DNA of 64,000 nt from NCBI RefSeq assembly GCF_017921975.2, contig NZ_JAGEMO020000042.1, forward strand, positions 17,565 to 81,564, written 5' to 3'. Below are positions 8,579 to 17,688 of this stretch, piece by piece; positions within the stretch are counted from its first letter, which is position 1, and each line of letters opens with the position of its first letter. The DNA is from Hymenobacter terricola. GTDB lineage: Bacteria > Bacteroidota > Bacteroidia > Cytophagales > Hymenobacteraceae. The notes beneath the pieces are model-generated. The model searched no databases. It was given only the letters and a program-made list of their open reading frames with translations, and was not told where the DNA came from. A program made the translations under genes and the position numbers.

Positions 8579-9238
8579 ATGGAAACCAGTCACGCCATTT
8601 TTCGACAACTATGGCTGCTGGGCGTCCTCAGCCTCTTCAGCAGCTGTGCTGCCCGGCCGCCGCACGAAACCGGAACATTCACAACTTCGGAGCTGGTGGA
8701 ATTGCAACGGCTCGACCCCACCATTCGCCTGGATATTCGCTACGCGACCAGCAATAATTTTGCCGGGCGGGCAGTGTATTCTGAAGCGCGGGCCTTTCTG
8801 CAGCGGCCTGCGGCCGAAGCGCTGGTGGCGGTGAATGCGGAACTGGCGCCGCTGGGCTATCGGCTGCTGGTATTTGATGGATACCGGCCGTGGAGCGTCA
8901 CCAAGCTGTTTTGGGACGTTACGCCACCGCAGAAAAAGGAGTTTGTGGCCGACCCCAGGAAAGGCTCGCGCCACAACCGGGGTTGCGCCGTGGACCTGAG
9001 CCTTTGGGATGTTGCCGCCGGGAAAGAGGTGGCCATGCCGGGCGAGTATGATGAGATGAGCCCGCACTCCTACGCGGCCTACGCCGGGGGCACGCCGCAG
9101 CAACGGGAATTGCGGGATTTACTCCGTAGCAAGATGGAACATCACGGCTTCACGGTGCTCCCGGCCGAATGGTGGCATTTTGACTATCAGAACTGGCAGT
9201 CTTATCCCATTCAGAATATTCCTTTCAATAAACTTTGA
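8579..9238 (+). CDS. D-alanyl-D-alanine dipeptidase, VanX/DdpX type, lipoprotein
   Basis: Peptidase family M15D, a zinc enzyme that hydrolyses D-Ala-D-Ala dipeptide. 219 residues. Zinc and catalytic residues are visible: H132 and D139 in SRHNRGCAVDL (the SxHxxGxAxD motif) and E197-x-x-H200 in EWWHFDY. The FDGYRPW segment near residue 99 contains the family's conserved Arg. The N-terminus is a short signal with lipobox LFSSC (Cys23), so it is likely membrane anchored in the periplasm. No VanA or VanH genes lie nearby, so recycling of cell-wall dipeptide is more likely than glycopeptide resistance. It lies 22 bases after the preceding lipoprotein gene, suggesting one transcript. Confidence 0.9.
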   Translation: METSHAIFRQLWLLGVLSLFSSCAARPPHETGTFTTSELVELQRLDPTIRLDIRYATSNNFAGRAVYSEARAFLQRPAAEALVAVNAELAPLGYRLLVFDGYRPWSVTKLFWDVTPPQKKEFVADPRKGSRHNRGCAVDLSLWDVAAGKEVAMPGEYDEMSPHSYAAYAGGTPQQRELRDLLRSKMEHHGFTVLPAEWWHFDYQNWQSYPIQNIPFNKL

Positions 9239-9245
9239 CCAACCC

Positions 9246-9282
9246 AAAGCGCCCCCGCAACTCAGGTTACGGGGGCGCTTTG
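9246..9282 (+). terminator. GC-rich hairpin after the VanX-like gene
   Basis: AAAGCGCCCCCG pairs with CGGGGGCGCTTT around the loop CAACTCAGGTTA-like sequence, eight bases after the stop codon. Only three T follow, so termination could be weak or rely on the stem. It lies between convergent genes and could serve both. Confidence 0.6.
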
Positions 9283-9364
9283 GTGTCCGCGAAAGCCCCG
9301 CGCCATCTGCACCTTGTCGGGGCATGCGGTTCCACCGCGCGCCAACAAAAAACTAACGGAACGT

Positions 9365-10336
9365 CTATTGCGGCAGCTGGAAGACGTGGATGCTTTGTTC
9401 CTTGTACTGCTGGTAGCTGGGCTGCGAGCTGTCGGCTTTGTCGCTGACGCAGACCAGGGTGCTGGCGTCAATCCAGCTCACGCCTTCGATGTTGCCGTAG
9501 AGCACGTTGGTACCGGCGCCCACCGTGCCGGTGCTGCTGCCCCGCGGGAAATCGTAGACGCGGCCGGCATCGGTGAAGCTCCAGGTGGTGCTGCTCAGGG
9601 TGCCCACCCACAACTGGCTGCCCTCCTGAGTGGTGATGGCCACGCGGCTGCCCCAGATGTCGATGTCGCTGTAGTCGGGGAAGGCCACGGGCACGGCCAG
9701 GGTGGCCTGTGTGACCCAGCCGCTATTGGTTTTCTTTAGGACTTTAATCTGGCCGGTGCCTTCGACGAGGCCCAGCAGGTAATCGTCGGAGCCGCGCCGC
9801 ACGTAGGCCGCGCCCTCGAAGCCTTTGTTGCTGTTGGCGCTGCTGAAAGCCACGTCGGTCCAGAGGCTGCTTTGGTAGCCCAGGCTGGCATCGTACTGGC
9901 GCACGCGGGGGTAGTAGGCCCCGTTGTGCGACACGGTTTCCTCCGTCACGTAGTAGTGCGGGGTGTTGTTGGCATCGTAGGTGATGGCCTCGAAGTTGGA
10001 CGAGCCCGAGCCGCTGCCGGTGAGCGTATTCTGCGAGCTGTTTTCGGGCAGGCTGCTGGCAATTGAGCCGATTTTGTAGCGGTTGTCGAACACCACGTAG
10101 TAGCGCCCACCGCTGGTGTACACGCCGCTGCCCTCAAAGTCATCGGAACTGTCGTAACCGCTGAACAACTTGTAGAACTTCTTCTCGGCCAGCGGGCCAA
10201 TAAGGGTGCCGGCGGCTGTGGCATTGGCCGCGTGGCTAATGGGAGCGGGTTGCGGGGCGGCCTCGCGGTCGGTGGTGCAGTGGGTAAGCGAAAGTGCCGC
10301 ACCGGCGCAGGCAGCGAGGAGTAAAGAATGCTTCAT
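9365..10336 (-). CDS. Putative lipoprotein, beta-propeller-like
   Basis: 323 residues starting MKHSLLLAACAGAALSLTHC, a lipoprotein signal with Cys near residue 20. The rest is Ser/Gly/Thr-rich with repeated units such as SNFEAITYDANN, KGFEGAAYVRR and GNIEGVSWIDAST, each having a GxEGxxY/W core. This pattern resembles SdiA-regulated and esterase-like phytase propellers, where each blade carries such a motif. I infer a propeller fold; the ligand is unknown. The frame extends 15 codons upstream of the chosen ATG, but only this start gives a lipobox near the N-terminus. It converges on the VanX-like gene and has a short palindrome upstream. Confidence 0.65.
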   Translation of the reverse strand: MKHSLLLAACAGAALSLTHCTTDREAAPQPAPISHAANATAAGTLIGPLAEKKFYKLFSGYDSSDDFEGSGVYTSGGRYYVVFDNRYKIGSIASSLPENSSQNTLTGSGSGSSNFEAITYDANNTPHYYVTEETVSHNGAYYPRVRQYDASLGYQSSLWTDVAFSSANSNKGFEGAAYVRRGSDDYLLGLVEGTGQIKVLKKTNSGWVTQATLAVPVAFPDYSDIDIWGSRVAITTQEGSQLWVGTLSSTTWSFTDAGRVYDFPRGSSTGTVGAGTNVLYGNIEGVSWIDASTLVCVSDKADSSQPSYQQYKEQSIHVFQLPQ

Positions 10337-10448
10337 TATGGGGGATTGGGTAAGGTTATGCAAAGCTCGCTTTTCCAACATTACCCCTACATAACCAAAT
10401 CATTACACCGCTCGATAGCATTTTCGGCGCGCCGATAAACCTAAAGCA

Positions 10449-10484
10449 AAACGTCATGCTGCGACAACGCGCAGCATGACGTTT
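10449..10484. repeat. Short palindrome, GTCATG family, copy 2
   Basis: Arms 10449-10463 and 10470-10484 are perfectly complementary (15 bp) around a 6-base loop. The outer sequence AAACGTCATGC is the same as in the long copies, but the long central part is missing. It lies between two minus-strand genes and could act as a terminator for the short-chain reductase. Confidence 0.8.
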
Positions 10485-10531
10485 CAGGCATTTTCAGATG
10501 GCTCGGGGTACGCTCCCGCGCCATCCGGTCA

Positions 10532-11248
10532 TTACGGATTGGTGGACCACATGCCCGCTTCTTTAATAAAAATGCGGCGGTTCAGTTTCAGCTGCGACAC
10601 CATGAACTCGGCCAAATCCTCGGGCTGCATCACCTTGTCGGGGTTGCCGTCGGTGAGGCCGTTGTTCATGGCCAGGGGCGTGGCCACGGTGCTGGGCGTG
10701 AGCACCGACACGCGGATGTTGTGCTTACGCACTTCCTGCATCAGGGCTTCGGTGAGGCCCATAACGGCAAATTTGGAGGCGCTGTAGGCGCTGCTGCCGG
10801 CGGCGGCGCGCAGGCCGGAGGTGGAGGAAATGTTGATGATGTCGCCGGTCTGGCGCGCAATCATCACGGGCAGCACGGCGCGGGTCACGTAGTAGGTGCC
10901 CATCACGTTCACCTGGATGATGTGCTCCCACTGCTCGGGCTCCATCTCCAGAAACTTGGCGAAAGTGCCGATGCCGGCGTTGTTGATGAGGATATCAATC
11001 GGGCCGAGTTCCTGGTGGATTTTGGCCACGGCCAGGTTCACGGCGGTGCGGTCGGCCACGTCGGCTACGGCGGTGAGGACGGTACCACCGGCGGCGAAGA
11101 TTTCGGCGGCTACTTCGAGCAGGTCACTTTCGGTGCGGGCCAACAAGCCAACGTGCACGCCTTCGGCGGCCAGAGCCAGGGCCACGGCGCGGCCGATGCC
11201 TTTGCCCGCGCCCGTGACGAGGGCGACTTTTCCTTGGAGGGATTCCAT
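10532..11248 (-). CDS. Short-chain dehydrogenase/reductase (FabG-like)
   Basis: 238 residues, cytoplasmic NAD(P)-dependent oxidoreductase with classical SDR features: cofactor motif TGAGKGIG at 12-19, NNAG at 89-92, catalytic S142, Y155 and K159 in YSASK. It resembles 3-ketoacyl reductases and sepiapterin-reductase-like SDRs; the C-terminal SQLKLNRRIFIKEAGMWSTNP is typical of the small cytosolic SDR group in Bacteroidota. The substrate cannot be assigned. It lies 58 bases after mrdA on the same strand, where rodA often sits in relatives, so it probably ends the mre transcript. Confidence 0.88.
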   Translation of the reverse strand: MESLQGKVALVTGAGKGIGRAVALALAAEGVHVGLLARTESDLLEVAAEIFAAGGTVLTAVADVADRTAVNLAVAKIHQELGPIDILINNAGIGTFAKFLEMEPEQWEHIIQVNVMGTYYVTRAVLPVMIARQTGDIINISSTSGLRAAAGSSAYSASKFAVMGLTEALMQEVRKHNIRVSVLTPSTVATPLAMNNGLTDGNPDKVMQPEDLAEFMVSQLKLNRRIFIKEAGMWSTNP

Positions 11249-11306
11249 GTGCTTAAGAGGTTGTGAGGCGGTAGAACCGGGGGTGGGGGCGAAAGGTTGG
11301 GAGAGG

Positions 11307-13148
11307 TTACATCGAGTGCAAATGCTTGGTGAAGTCGCCGTACGTCACCCAATCTTCCCAGCGCTTGCGGCTGGGCGCTACTTTGCCGCGCAGGTACTTC
11401 TCAATCATGAGGCCGGCGGCGGGGGCGGCGCTGGTACCGCCGAAACCGCTGTTTTCGATGAACACGGCGATGGCGATTTTGGGGTCATTCACCGGGGCAA
11501 AGGCGGCGAAAGTGGCGTGGTCGTAGCCGTGAGGGTTTTGCACGGTGCCGGTTTTACCGGCCATCGTGATGCCGTATTGCGAGAGCGAAGCCAAATTGCC
11601 GGTGCCGCCGTTGCCGTCCACCACCATCTCCATGCCGGGGATGATGTACTTGAACAGCGTGGTATCCACGGCCGTGTAGTGCCGCTCGCGGTATTGGGGC
11701 AGTGGGCCGCCAGCGCCAATGCCACGCACGAAATGCGGCGTATAGTACCAACCGCGGTTGGCAATGGTGGCCAGCACGTTGGCCATTTGCAGCCCGGTAA
11801 TGCCGATTTCGCCCTGCCCGATGCTGAGTGAATACACGGTTTTGAAGTTCCAGTGATGGTAGCCACGCAGCTTGTCGTAGAAATCAGGCGAGGGAATGAG
11901 GCCGCGTTTCTCCTGCGACATATCCACGCCCAACTTCTCGCCGAGGCCGAAGGACTTCACCATTTTCTGCCACTGGCCCAGGCCCAGACGGGCGTCCTCA
12001 AACTTATTGGGCGACTGCCCGCGCACCACCGCAGCGCGCAGCACCTGGTAGAAATACGGGTTGCAGCTGTTTTTGATGGCCAGGCTCACGTTGGCTGGGT
12101 ATTCGTGGCGGTGAGTGCAGTGCACCAGCTTCTGGTTGCATTCAAACCCAGTGCCGGGCGTGACGACGTGGAGCTGCAGCGCCACCAGCTCGTTCACCAG
12201 CTTAAACACCGAGCCGGGCGGATAGGTAGCCATCAGCGGGCGGTCGAACAGCGGGCGGTCGGGGTTGTTGAGCAGGGCCATGTAGCGGTTGCCCGAGCCC
12301 TTGCCCGTGAGCAGGTTCGGGTCGTAGTGCGGGGCCGAGACGAAGGCCAGAATCTCGCCCGTCCTGGGGTCGATGGCCACGATGGAGCCGCGCCGGCCGG
12401 CCAGCAGTTTCTCGCCGTAGGCCTGCAACTCGGCGTCGATGCTCAGGTGCAGGTCCTGCCCGGCCACCGACAGCGTATCGAACTCGCCGCCCCGGAACTT
12501 GCCTTTCTCAATGCCGCGCACGTTCACCATTTTGTACTGCACGCCGCGCCGGCCCATCAGCGTGCTCTCGTAATAGGCCTCCAGGCCCGAAATACCCACG
12601 TTTTCGCCGGGCTGGTACTTGGCGTACTTCGGTTTTTCGAGGAAAGCCGGCGTAATGGCACCCACGTAACCCAAGGCGTGGGCCAGGTTTTCGGTGCGGT
12701 AAGCCCGCGCCATACGGGCCTGAATGCGGAAACCCGAAAAGTCCCCTAGCTTGTCCAGAATGGCCGCCAAATCCGGCGTGGTCAGGTTCTGAACAATGGG
12801 CGACGGCTTGATGCGCGAATACTTTTTGGCCGCCAGCAGGCTGGCCCGCAGGTCCTCCAGCGGAATCTGGAGCAGCTCGCAAAAGCGGGCCGAATCGAGC
12901 TGTTTCACCTCGCGGGGCACCACCAGCAGGTCGTACACCGGCGTATTCTGCACCAGCAGCTGGTTCTTGCGGTCGTAAATCAGGCCCCGATACGGAATCT
13001 GCACGAGGCGTTGCAGCGTGTTTTTATCCGCCGCCAGCTTGTAGGTGCCATCCAGCACCTGCATGAAGAACAAGCGGGTAAGGAAGATGAGGGCCACCAG
13101 CAAAAAAATGCCTTGCACAACGTATTTGCGGCCTTCGAGGTATTGCAT
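11307..13148 (-). CDS. mrdA: Penicillin-binding protein 2 (elongasome transpeptidase)
   Basis: 613 residues. Class B penicillin-binding protein that cross-links peptidoglycan during lateral wall growth, partner of MreC and RodA. One membrane segment at about 10-30, then a dimerisation domain (NTLQRLVQIPYRGLIYDRKN), then the transpeptidase domain with S313-VFK316 (active serine), S361-C-N363 and K532-TGT. It starts 42 bases after mreD on the same strand. rodA does not follow; the next gene is an SDR reductase. The length fits the family. Confidence 0.96.
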   Translation of the reverse strand: MQYLEGRKYVVQGIFLLVALIFLTRLFFMQVLDGTYKLAADKNTLQRLVQIPYRGLIYDRKNQLLVQNTPVYDLLVVPREVKQLDSARFCELLQIPLEDLRASLLAAKKYSRIKPSPIVQNLTTPDLAAILDKLGDFSGFRIQARMARAYRTENLAHALGYVGAITPAFLEKPKYAKYQPGENVGISGLEAYYESTLMGRRGVQYKMVNVRGIEKGKFRGGEFDTLSVAGQDLHLSIDAELQAYGEKLLAGRRGSIVAIDPRTGEILAFVSAPHYDPNLLTGKGSGNRYMALLNNPDRPLFDRPLMATYPPGSVFKLVNELVALQLHVVTPGTGFECNQKLVHCTHRHEYPANVSLAIKNSCNPYFYQVLRAAVVRGQSPNKFEDARLGLGQWQKMVKSFGLGEKLGVDMSQEKRGLIPSPDFYDKLRGYHHWNFKTVYSLSIGQGEIGITGLQMANVLATIANRGWYYTPHFVRGIGAGGPLPQYRERHYTAVDTTLFKYIIPGMEMVVDGNGGTGNLASLSQYGITMAGKTGTVQNPHGYDHATFAAFAPVNDPKIAIAVFIENSGFGGTSAAPAAGLMIEKYLRGKVAPSRKRWEDWVTYGDFTKHLHSM

Positions 13149-13190
13149 TTTCTAATTCAGAAATAAGACGGGCAGCTTGACCGTCAACCA

Positions 13191-13718
13191 TTAATTCCGC
13201 CCTCTGCGAACCGGGAAAAACAGCAGCTGCACAATCAACAGCGCGAGACCGGTAAAGAGTGCGCTGACCACCATTTTCCCCATGGTCATGCCGAAATGGT
13301 GGAAACTGCCCAGTTCCAGCAGGAAAAAAGCCGCGTGGTGCAGCAACACCAGCAGCGTGAGGTACACGCCAAACCACTGCCAGCCCATCTGGTGCACGTT
13401 CACGGAGTCGCCGCTGTCGTAGCCATCGCGCGGGGTGAGCAAGCGCAGCACCCACGGCCGCAGAAAGCCCAGAAACACCGCCGCCGCCGCGTGCAGCCCG
13501 CCGGTGTCGTAAAAAATATCCATCGTCAGCCCCATCCCGAAGGCCAGCAGCAGCTGCACCACAATGGGCGTGGCCAGCGGCAGAAACAGCAAGAAGCCCA
13601 GGTAGAAGAAGCACCAGCCCAAATCAAACAGCACCAATCGGCTGATTATCAAAACGTGCAAGCCGGCGTACAGAGCAAAGCGCAATGCCTGCACAAAAGC
13701 AAATCGCAAGCCACTCAT
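13191..13718 (-). CDS. mreD: Rod shape-determining protein MreD
   Basis: 175 residues, almost entirely hydrophobic with about five membrane segments. The segment LLLAFGMGLTMDIFYDTGGLHAAAAVFLGFLRP matches the conserved core of MreD. Its start overlaps the mreC stop by four bases (ATGA type), which points to translational coupling. MreD works in the inner membrane with MreC and PBP2. Identity rests on motif, topology and its place between mreC and mrdA. Confidence 0.92.
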   Translation of the reverse strand: MSGLRFAFVQALRFALYAGLHVLIISRLVLFDLGWCFFYLGFLLFLPLATPIVVQLLLAFGMGLTMDIFYDTGGLHAAAAVFLGFLRPWVLRLLTPRDGYDSGDSVNVHQMGWQWFGVYLTLLVLLHHAAFFLLELGSFHHFGMTMGKMVVSALFTGLALLIVQLLFFPVRRGRN

Positions 13719-14653
13719 GGGCGCTTCCCTCCTTTCGGCAGCATGCCCGTGTGCGCTTCCAGTGTGTCGCGCTCGGCCTTGTTGCGGTTGGTCACCACGT
13801 ACACATAGGTCAGGTTGGTGAAATTGACGCCCAGCTTCACCCGCACCGTCCAGAAGTTCTTGTCCGGCTCCTTCACAAAAGACTCAATCGTGCCGATAAA
13901 AATACCTTCGGGAAATACCGAGTTGTAGCTCGACGTCACCACCGTGTCGCCCTGCACCAGCTTGGTTTCGCGCAGCACGTTGTCGAGCAGGGCGTGGGAG
14001 GGGTCGTCGCCCAGCCACCGAACGGTACCAAAGGTGCCATCGCGCTTGATTTTGGAAGCAATGCGGGTTTGCGAGTGCAGCAGGCTGGTGACGGTGGCGT
14101 AGTGCTCGCTCACCACTTTCACGCGGCCCACTACCCCGCCGGCCGCCACCACTCCCAGGCCCGCCCGCACGCCATTGGCACTGCCCACGTTCAACGTGAG
14201 GAAGTTATCCACATTATACAGGTTATTGTTGATAACTCGGGCCGGAATAAGTGGATAACTCGGGTCGCGGGCCGGCAGGTGCTGCTGGCCCAGCAGCAAC
14301 GTATCGGGCCGGGAAGCGGGGCGCTGGTAGCGGATGCGCCGCAAGGAGTCGGTACGGGCCGGGGGCAGCGCCACCGAGTCGGCTTCGCGGCGGGTCGTAT
14401 CGGTCGGGTATAATTGCTGGCGCAGGGCGGCGTTTTCGGCGGCCAGCTGCTGGTTTGTTTCGGCCAGGCGGAAGTAGTCCGTTATCTGCGTGCGGCGGGC
14501 TAGCACGGTGCCCGCATACCCGTTGGCCGAATTAAAAAACGCCGCCCGCTGATAGGAATTATTGGTAATAAATAAATACAGGCTAATCACTTCCAACAAG
14601 CCAAATACCAGCGCCCCGCGAAAGCGAAATAGAAATAGAAATAAATTCCGCAC
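13715..14653 (-). CDS. mreC: Rod shape-determining protein MreC
   Basis: 312 residues: one N-terminal membrane anchor (about 10-30), a coiled-coil region near 65-95 (ETNQQLAAENAALRQQL), then a beta-barrel domain. Conserved stretches include NFLTLNVGSANGVRAGLGVVAAGGVVGRV and DTVVTSSYNSVFPEGIFIG. MreC is the periplasmic scaffold that links MreB to PBP2. It lies downstream of mreB, separated by a palindromic element, and overlaps mreD. A proline/arginine-rich linker follows the coiled coil, longer than in E. coli. Confidence 0.95.
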   Translation of the reverse strand: MRNLFLFLFRFRGALVFGLLEVISLYLFITNNSYQRAAFFNSANGYAGTVLARRTQITDYFRLAETNQQLAAENAALRQQLYPTDTTRREADSVALPPARTDSLRRIRYQRPASRPDTLLLGQQHLPARDPSYPLIPARVINNNLYNVDNFLTLNVGSANGVRAGLGVVAAGGVVGRVKVVSEHYATVTSLLHSQTRIASKIKRDGTFGTVRWLGDDPSHALLDNVLRETKLVQGDTVVTSSYNSVFPEGIFIGTIESFVKEPDKNFWTVRVKLGVNFTNLTYVYVVTNRNKAERDTLEAHTGMLPKGGKRP

Positions 14654-14676
14654 GGGGGTTAGTTTAATTACACATA

Positions 14677-14774
14677 GAACGTCATGTCGAGCGCAGCCGA
14701 GACATCTCGCGTGGAGCTGGAATTAATTACCATTGCACGCGAGATGTCTCGGCTGCGCTCGACATGACCGTTCT
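14677..14774. repeat. Palindromic intergenic element, GTCATG family, copy 3
   Basis: Arms 14681-14713 and 14736-14768 are perfectly complementary (33 bp). Outer GAAC/GTTC extends the pairing with a one-base bulge. It fills the gap between mreB and mreC. Its arm sequence and part of the centre (ATTACCATTGCAC) match copy 7 at 63819 in the opposite orientation. Confidence 0.92.
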
Positions 14775-14792
14775 TCTATTTCACGCCTGAAA

Positions 14793-15818
14793 TTACGTCA
14801 GCAACACGCCTTTAAACGCCTGAATGTCCTTGATTGCCTTGCCCGTACCACGCACCACGGCACGCAGCGGGTCTTCGGCAATGTGAATGGGCAGCTTGGT
14901 TTTAGCGGCCAGGCGCTTGTCGAGGCCGCGCAACAGGGCGCCGCCGCCGGTGAGGTGAATGCCGTTTTCATAAATATCGGCCGACAATTCGGGCGGCGAT
15001 ATTTCGAGGGCTTTTAATACAGCTTCTTCAATTTTGGCCACCGATTTATCGAGGGCAATGGCAATTTCCGAGAACGTTACTTTAATAACTTTCGGAATGC
15101 CCGTCATCAGGTCGCGGCCGCGCACTTCGTGGTCGGGCGGCGGCACGTCGAGCTCGGTGAGGGCGGCACCGACTTCAATTTTGATGCGCTCGGCCGAGCG
15201 CTCACCGATGAGCAGGTTGTGCTGGCGGCGCATGTAGTCGAGGATGTCCTGGTTGAACACGTCACCGGCCGTTTTGATGGACTGGTCGCACACAATACCC
15301 GACAGCGCGATTACCGCAATCTCCGTGGTGCCGCCTCCGATGTCGATAATCATCGAGCCCACGGGCTGCTCCACGTCGATGCCGATGCCGATGGCGGCGG
15401 CCATGGGCTCCTGAATCATCCAGACTTCCTTGGCCCCGGCGTGCTCGGCGGAGTCACGCACGGCACGTTTCTCCACTTCGGTAATGCCCGATGGGATGCA
15501 GATGACCATGCGGTGCGAGGGCTGGAACAGCCGCGTCCGCGTGTCAATCATCTTAATCATGCCCTTAATCATTTCCTCGGCGGCGTGGAAATCGGCAATT
15601 ACCCCATCCTTCAGCGGGCGGATGGTGCGGATGTTGTCGTGCGTTTTCTCGTGCATCTGCTGGGCCTGGCGGCCCACGGCGATGACTTTATTCGTGGTTC
15701 GGTCTTTGGCGATGATGCTCGGCTCGTCCACCACGATTTTGTCGTTGTGAATGATGAGCGTATTGGCCGTACCCAGGTCGATGGCGATGTCGCTGGTCAG
15801 GAAATTAAAGAAACCCAT
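14793..15818 (-). CDS. mreB: Rod shape-determining protein MreB (actin homologue)
   Basis: 341 residues beginning MGFFNFLTSDIAIDLG, the normal MreB start, and therefore the ATG at 15818 rather than the frame opening at 15971. Actin-fold nucleotide motifs are clear: DLGTANT (phosphate 1), IIDIGGGTTEIAVIALSG (phosphate 2) and LTGGGALLRGLD (adenosine). MreB filaments on the inner membrane position wall synthesis. It is followed by mreC and mreD and preceded by purH. A TACCTTTG box lies about 55 bases upstream, so mreB can have its own promoter. Confidence 0.97.
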   Translation of the reverse strand: MGFFNFLTSDIAIDLGTANTLIIHNDKIVVDEPSIIAKDRTTNKVIAVGRQAQQMHEKTHDNIRTIRPLKDGVIADFHAAEEMIKGMIKMIDTRTRLFQPSHRMVICIPSGITEVEKRAVRDSAEHAGAKEVWMIQEPMAAAIGIGIDVEQPVGSMIIDIGGGTTEIAVIALSGIVCDQSIKTAGDVFNQDILDYMRRQHNLLIGERSAERIKIEVGAALTELDVPPPDHEVRGRDLMTGIPKVIKVTFSEIAIALDKSVAKIEEAVLKALEISPPELSADIYENGIHLTGGGALLRGLDKRLAAKTKLPIHIAEDPLRAVVRGTGKAIKDIQAFKGVLLT

Positions 15819-15872
15819 TGAGTTAGCTGCAATAAGGCGGAGCCCGGGTTTAGGGCCGGGCAAAATAATGGG

Positions 15873-15880
15873 CAAAGGTA
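15873..15880 (-). promoter_or_regulatory. Bacteroidota -7 box for mreB
   Basis: On the minus strand this reads TACCTTTG, matching the TAnnTTTG -7 consensus of the Bacteroidota primary sigma factor. It lies 55 bases before the mreB ATG. Confidence 0.55.
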
Positions 15881-15974
15881 CGGAAGGTTTGGGCGGAGGA
15901 CGGATATAATATCCGGGCCGATTGCGGCGGCAGGAGCAAGTAGCACGCGGCAAAAACCGGATACGTAACAAAGC

Positions 15975-16072
15975 AGCACGTCATGCTGCGTTTGCCGAAG
16001 CATTGCTACCGCGAAGAGTAAATCAATTACTTCTGCGGTAGCGATGCTTCGGCAAACGCAGCATGACGTGCT
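15975..16072. repeat. Palindromic intergenic element, GTCATG family, copy 4
   Basis: Arms 15975-16012 and 16035-16072 pair over 38 bases with one mismatch. The outer part reads AGCACGTCATGCTGCG. The arm interior differs from the other copies, yet both arms changed together, so pairing is kept. It lies between purH and the mreB promoter. Confidence 0.92.
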
Positions 16073-16099
16073 GGTTGCTATTCGTTCAGAACTGCCCCT

Positions 16100-17635
16100 T
16101 TAGTGCTTGAAGTGGCGCACGCCCGTGAGCACCATGGCCATGCCCAGCTCGTCGCAGGCGCGGATGCTGTCGGCGTCCTTAATAGACCCGCCGGGCTGCA
16201 CCACGGCGCGGATGCCGGCCGCACCGGCAATTTCCACGCAGTCGGGAAAGGGGAAAAAGGCATCGGAGGCCATCACGGCGCCGTGCAGGTCGAAGCCGAA
16301 GGTGCGGGCCTTCTCAATGGCCTGGCGCAGGGCGTCGACGCGCGAGGTTTGGCCGACGCCGGAGGCCAGCAGCTGGCCGGCACGGGCCAGCACGATGGTA
16401 TTGCTTTTGGTGTGCTTACAGATTTTGCCGGCGAACACCAGGGCCGCCGTTTCCTCCTCCGTAGGGGCCGATTGGGTCACGGTGCGGAAATCAGCGGCGG
16501 TTTCGGTCTGGCGGTCGGCATCCTGCTCGATGATGCCGTTGAGCAGGGTTTTGACTTGCTTCTTCGGAAACTCCACCGGCTTTTGCAGCAGCAGAATCCG
16601 GTTCTTTTTGCTTTGGAGCACCGGCAGGGCATCGGCAGCAAAGCCGGGCGCGATGAGCACTTCAAAGAAGAGCTGGTTTAGCTCAGCGGCGGTGGCCGCG
16701 TCTACCTCCTTGTTTACGATGATGACGCCGCCAAACGCGGAAGTCGGGTCACAGCTCAGCGCGTTCACGTAGGCCTCGCGCAGGGTGGCGGCCTGGGCTA
16801 CTCCGCAGGCATTGGTGTGCTTGAGGATGGCACAGGCGGGCTCGCCGTCGGTGAACTCGGCCATGAGGGCCACGGCGGCGTCCACGTCCACCAGGTTGTT
16901 GTAGCTCAGCTGCTTGCCATGGAGCTGGTCGAACAGCGCGGTGAGGTCGCCGTAGAAAGTGCCGGCTTGGTGGGGGTTCTCGCCATAGCGCAACGGCGTG
17001 GCGGGCTGGGCGCTCAGGCGCAGGACAGAACCGGCCACAGCGGTGTCCTGGCTCACATATTTGAAAATCTCGGTGTCGTAGTGCGAGGTGGTGGCGAAGG
17101 CGGCGGCGGCGTAGTGGCGACGGTCCTCCAAATCAGTGGCGCCGTTTTTGGCGGTGAGCAGCTCGGTTACGGCGGCGTACTGGTCGCGGCTGCTGATTAC
17201 CAGCACGTCGCGGAAGTTTTTGGCGGCGGCGCGCAGCAGCGAAATGCCGCCGATGTCAATTTTTTCGATGACATCCTGCTCTTCGGCCCCGCTGGCCACA
17301 GTCTCTTCGAAGGGATATAAATCAACCACCACCAGGTCGATGGGGGGAATGCCGTGCTGCTCGGCCTGGGCGAGGTCGCCCTCGTCGTGGCGTCGGTGCA
17401 GAATGCCGCCGAACACCTTGGGATGCAGCGTCTTCACGCGGCCGCCGAATACTTCCGGGAAGCCGGTCAGGTCTTCCACGGCGGTTACTTCCGCGCCTTC
17501 GTCTTCCAGAAATTTCTGGGTGCCGCCGGTGGAGTACAGGGTCACGCCGTGCTGCCGCAGCACCTGCACCAGGGGCGCCAGCCGGTCTTTGTGGTACACG
17601 GAAAGCAGGGCGGCGCGAATGGGGCGAGACGACAT
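16100..17635 (-). CDS. purH: Bifunctional AICAR transformylase/IMP cyclohydrolase
   Basis: Catalyses the last two steps of IMP synthesis: formylation of AICAR, then ring closure. 511 residues, the normal size. The N-terminal IMP cyclohydrolase domain has the MGS-like fold (LYSTGGTQKFLEDEG, GRVKTLHPKVFGGIL). The C-terminal transformylase domain carries the catalytic KHTNACG motif near residue 267. Cytoplasmic. purH before mreB is a common order in Bacteroidota. A TACCTTTG box lies 46 bases upstream. Confidence 0.97.
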   Translation of the reverse strand: MSSRPIRAALLSVYHKDRLAPLVQVLRQHGVTLYSTGGTQKFLEDEGAEVTAVEDLTGFPEVFGGRVKTLHPKVFGGILHRRHDEGDLAQAEQHGIPPIDLVVVDLYPFEETVASGAEEQDVIEKIDIGGISLLRAAAKNFRDVLVISSRDQYAAVTELLTAKNGATDLEDRRHYAAAAFATTSHYDTEIFKYVSQDTAVAGSVLRLSAQPATPLRYGENPHQAGTFYGDLTALFDQLHGKQLSYNNLVDVDAAVALMAEFTDGEPACAILKHTNACGVAQAATLREAYVNALSCDPTSAFGGVIIVNKEVDAATAAELNQLFFEVLIAPGFAADALPVLQSKKNRILLLQKPVEFPKKQVKTLLNGIIEQDADRQTETAADFRTVTQSAPTEEETAALVFAGKICKHTKSNTIVLARAGQLLASGVGQTSRVDALRQAIEKARTFGFDLHGAVMASDAFFPFPDCVEIAGAAGIRAVVQPGGSIKDADSIRACDELGMAMVLTGVRHFKH

Positions 17636-17680
17636 AAAAGTTTGTTTTTTGCAGGAAAAAGCAGAGCACTATTGCCGCCG

Positions 17681-17688
17681 CAAAGGTA
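17681..17688 (-). promoter_or_regulatory. Bacteroidota -7 box for purH
   Basis: TACCTTTG on the minus strand, 46 bases before the purH ATG, matching TAnnTTTG. The rest of the 17636-17865 gap shows no gene or repeat I can identify. Confidence 0.55.

Noticed and set aside
8579..9238. Glycopeptide resistance operon
   Set aside because: Only a VanX-like gene is present; VanA, VanH, VanR and VanS partners are absent.
11248..11307. rodA after mrdA
   Set aside because: The gene next to mrdA is a short-chain reductase, not RodA; no SEDS protein was found in the window.
13191..14653. Plus-strand frames opposite mreC and mreD
   Set aside because: They are complements of well-supported genes in a high-GC genome, rich in Gln/His/Arg and without family features.
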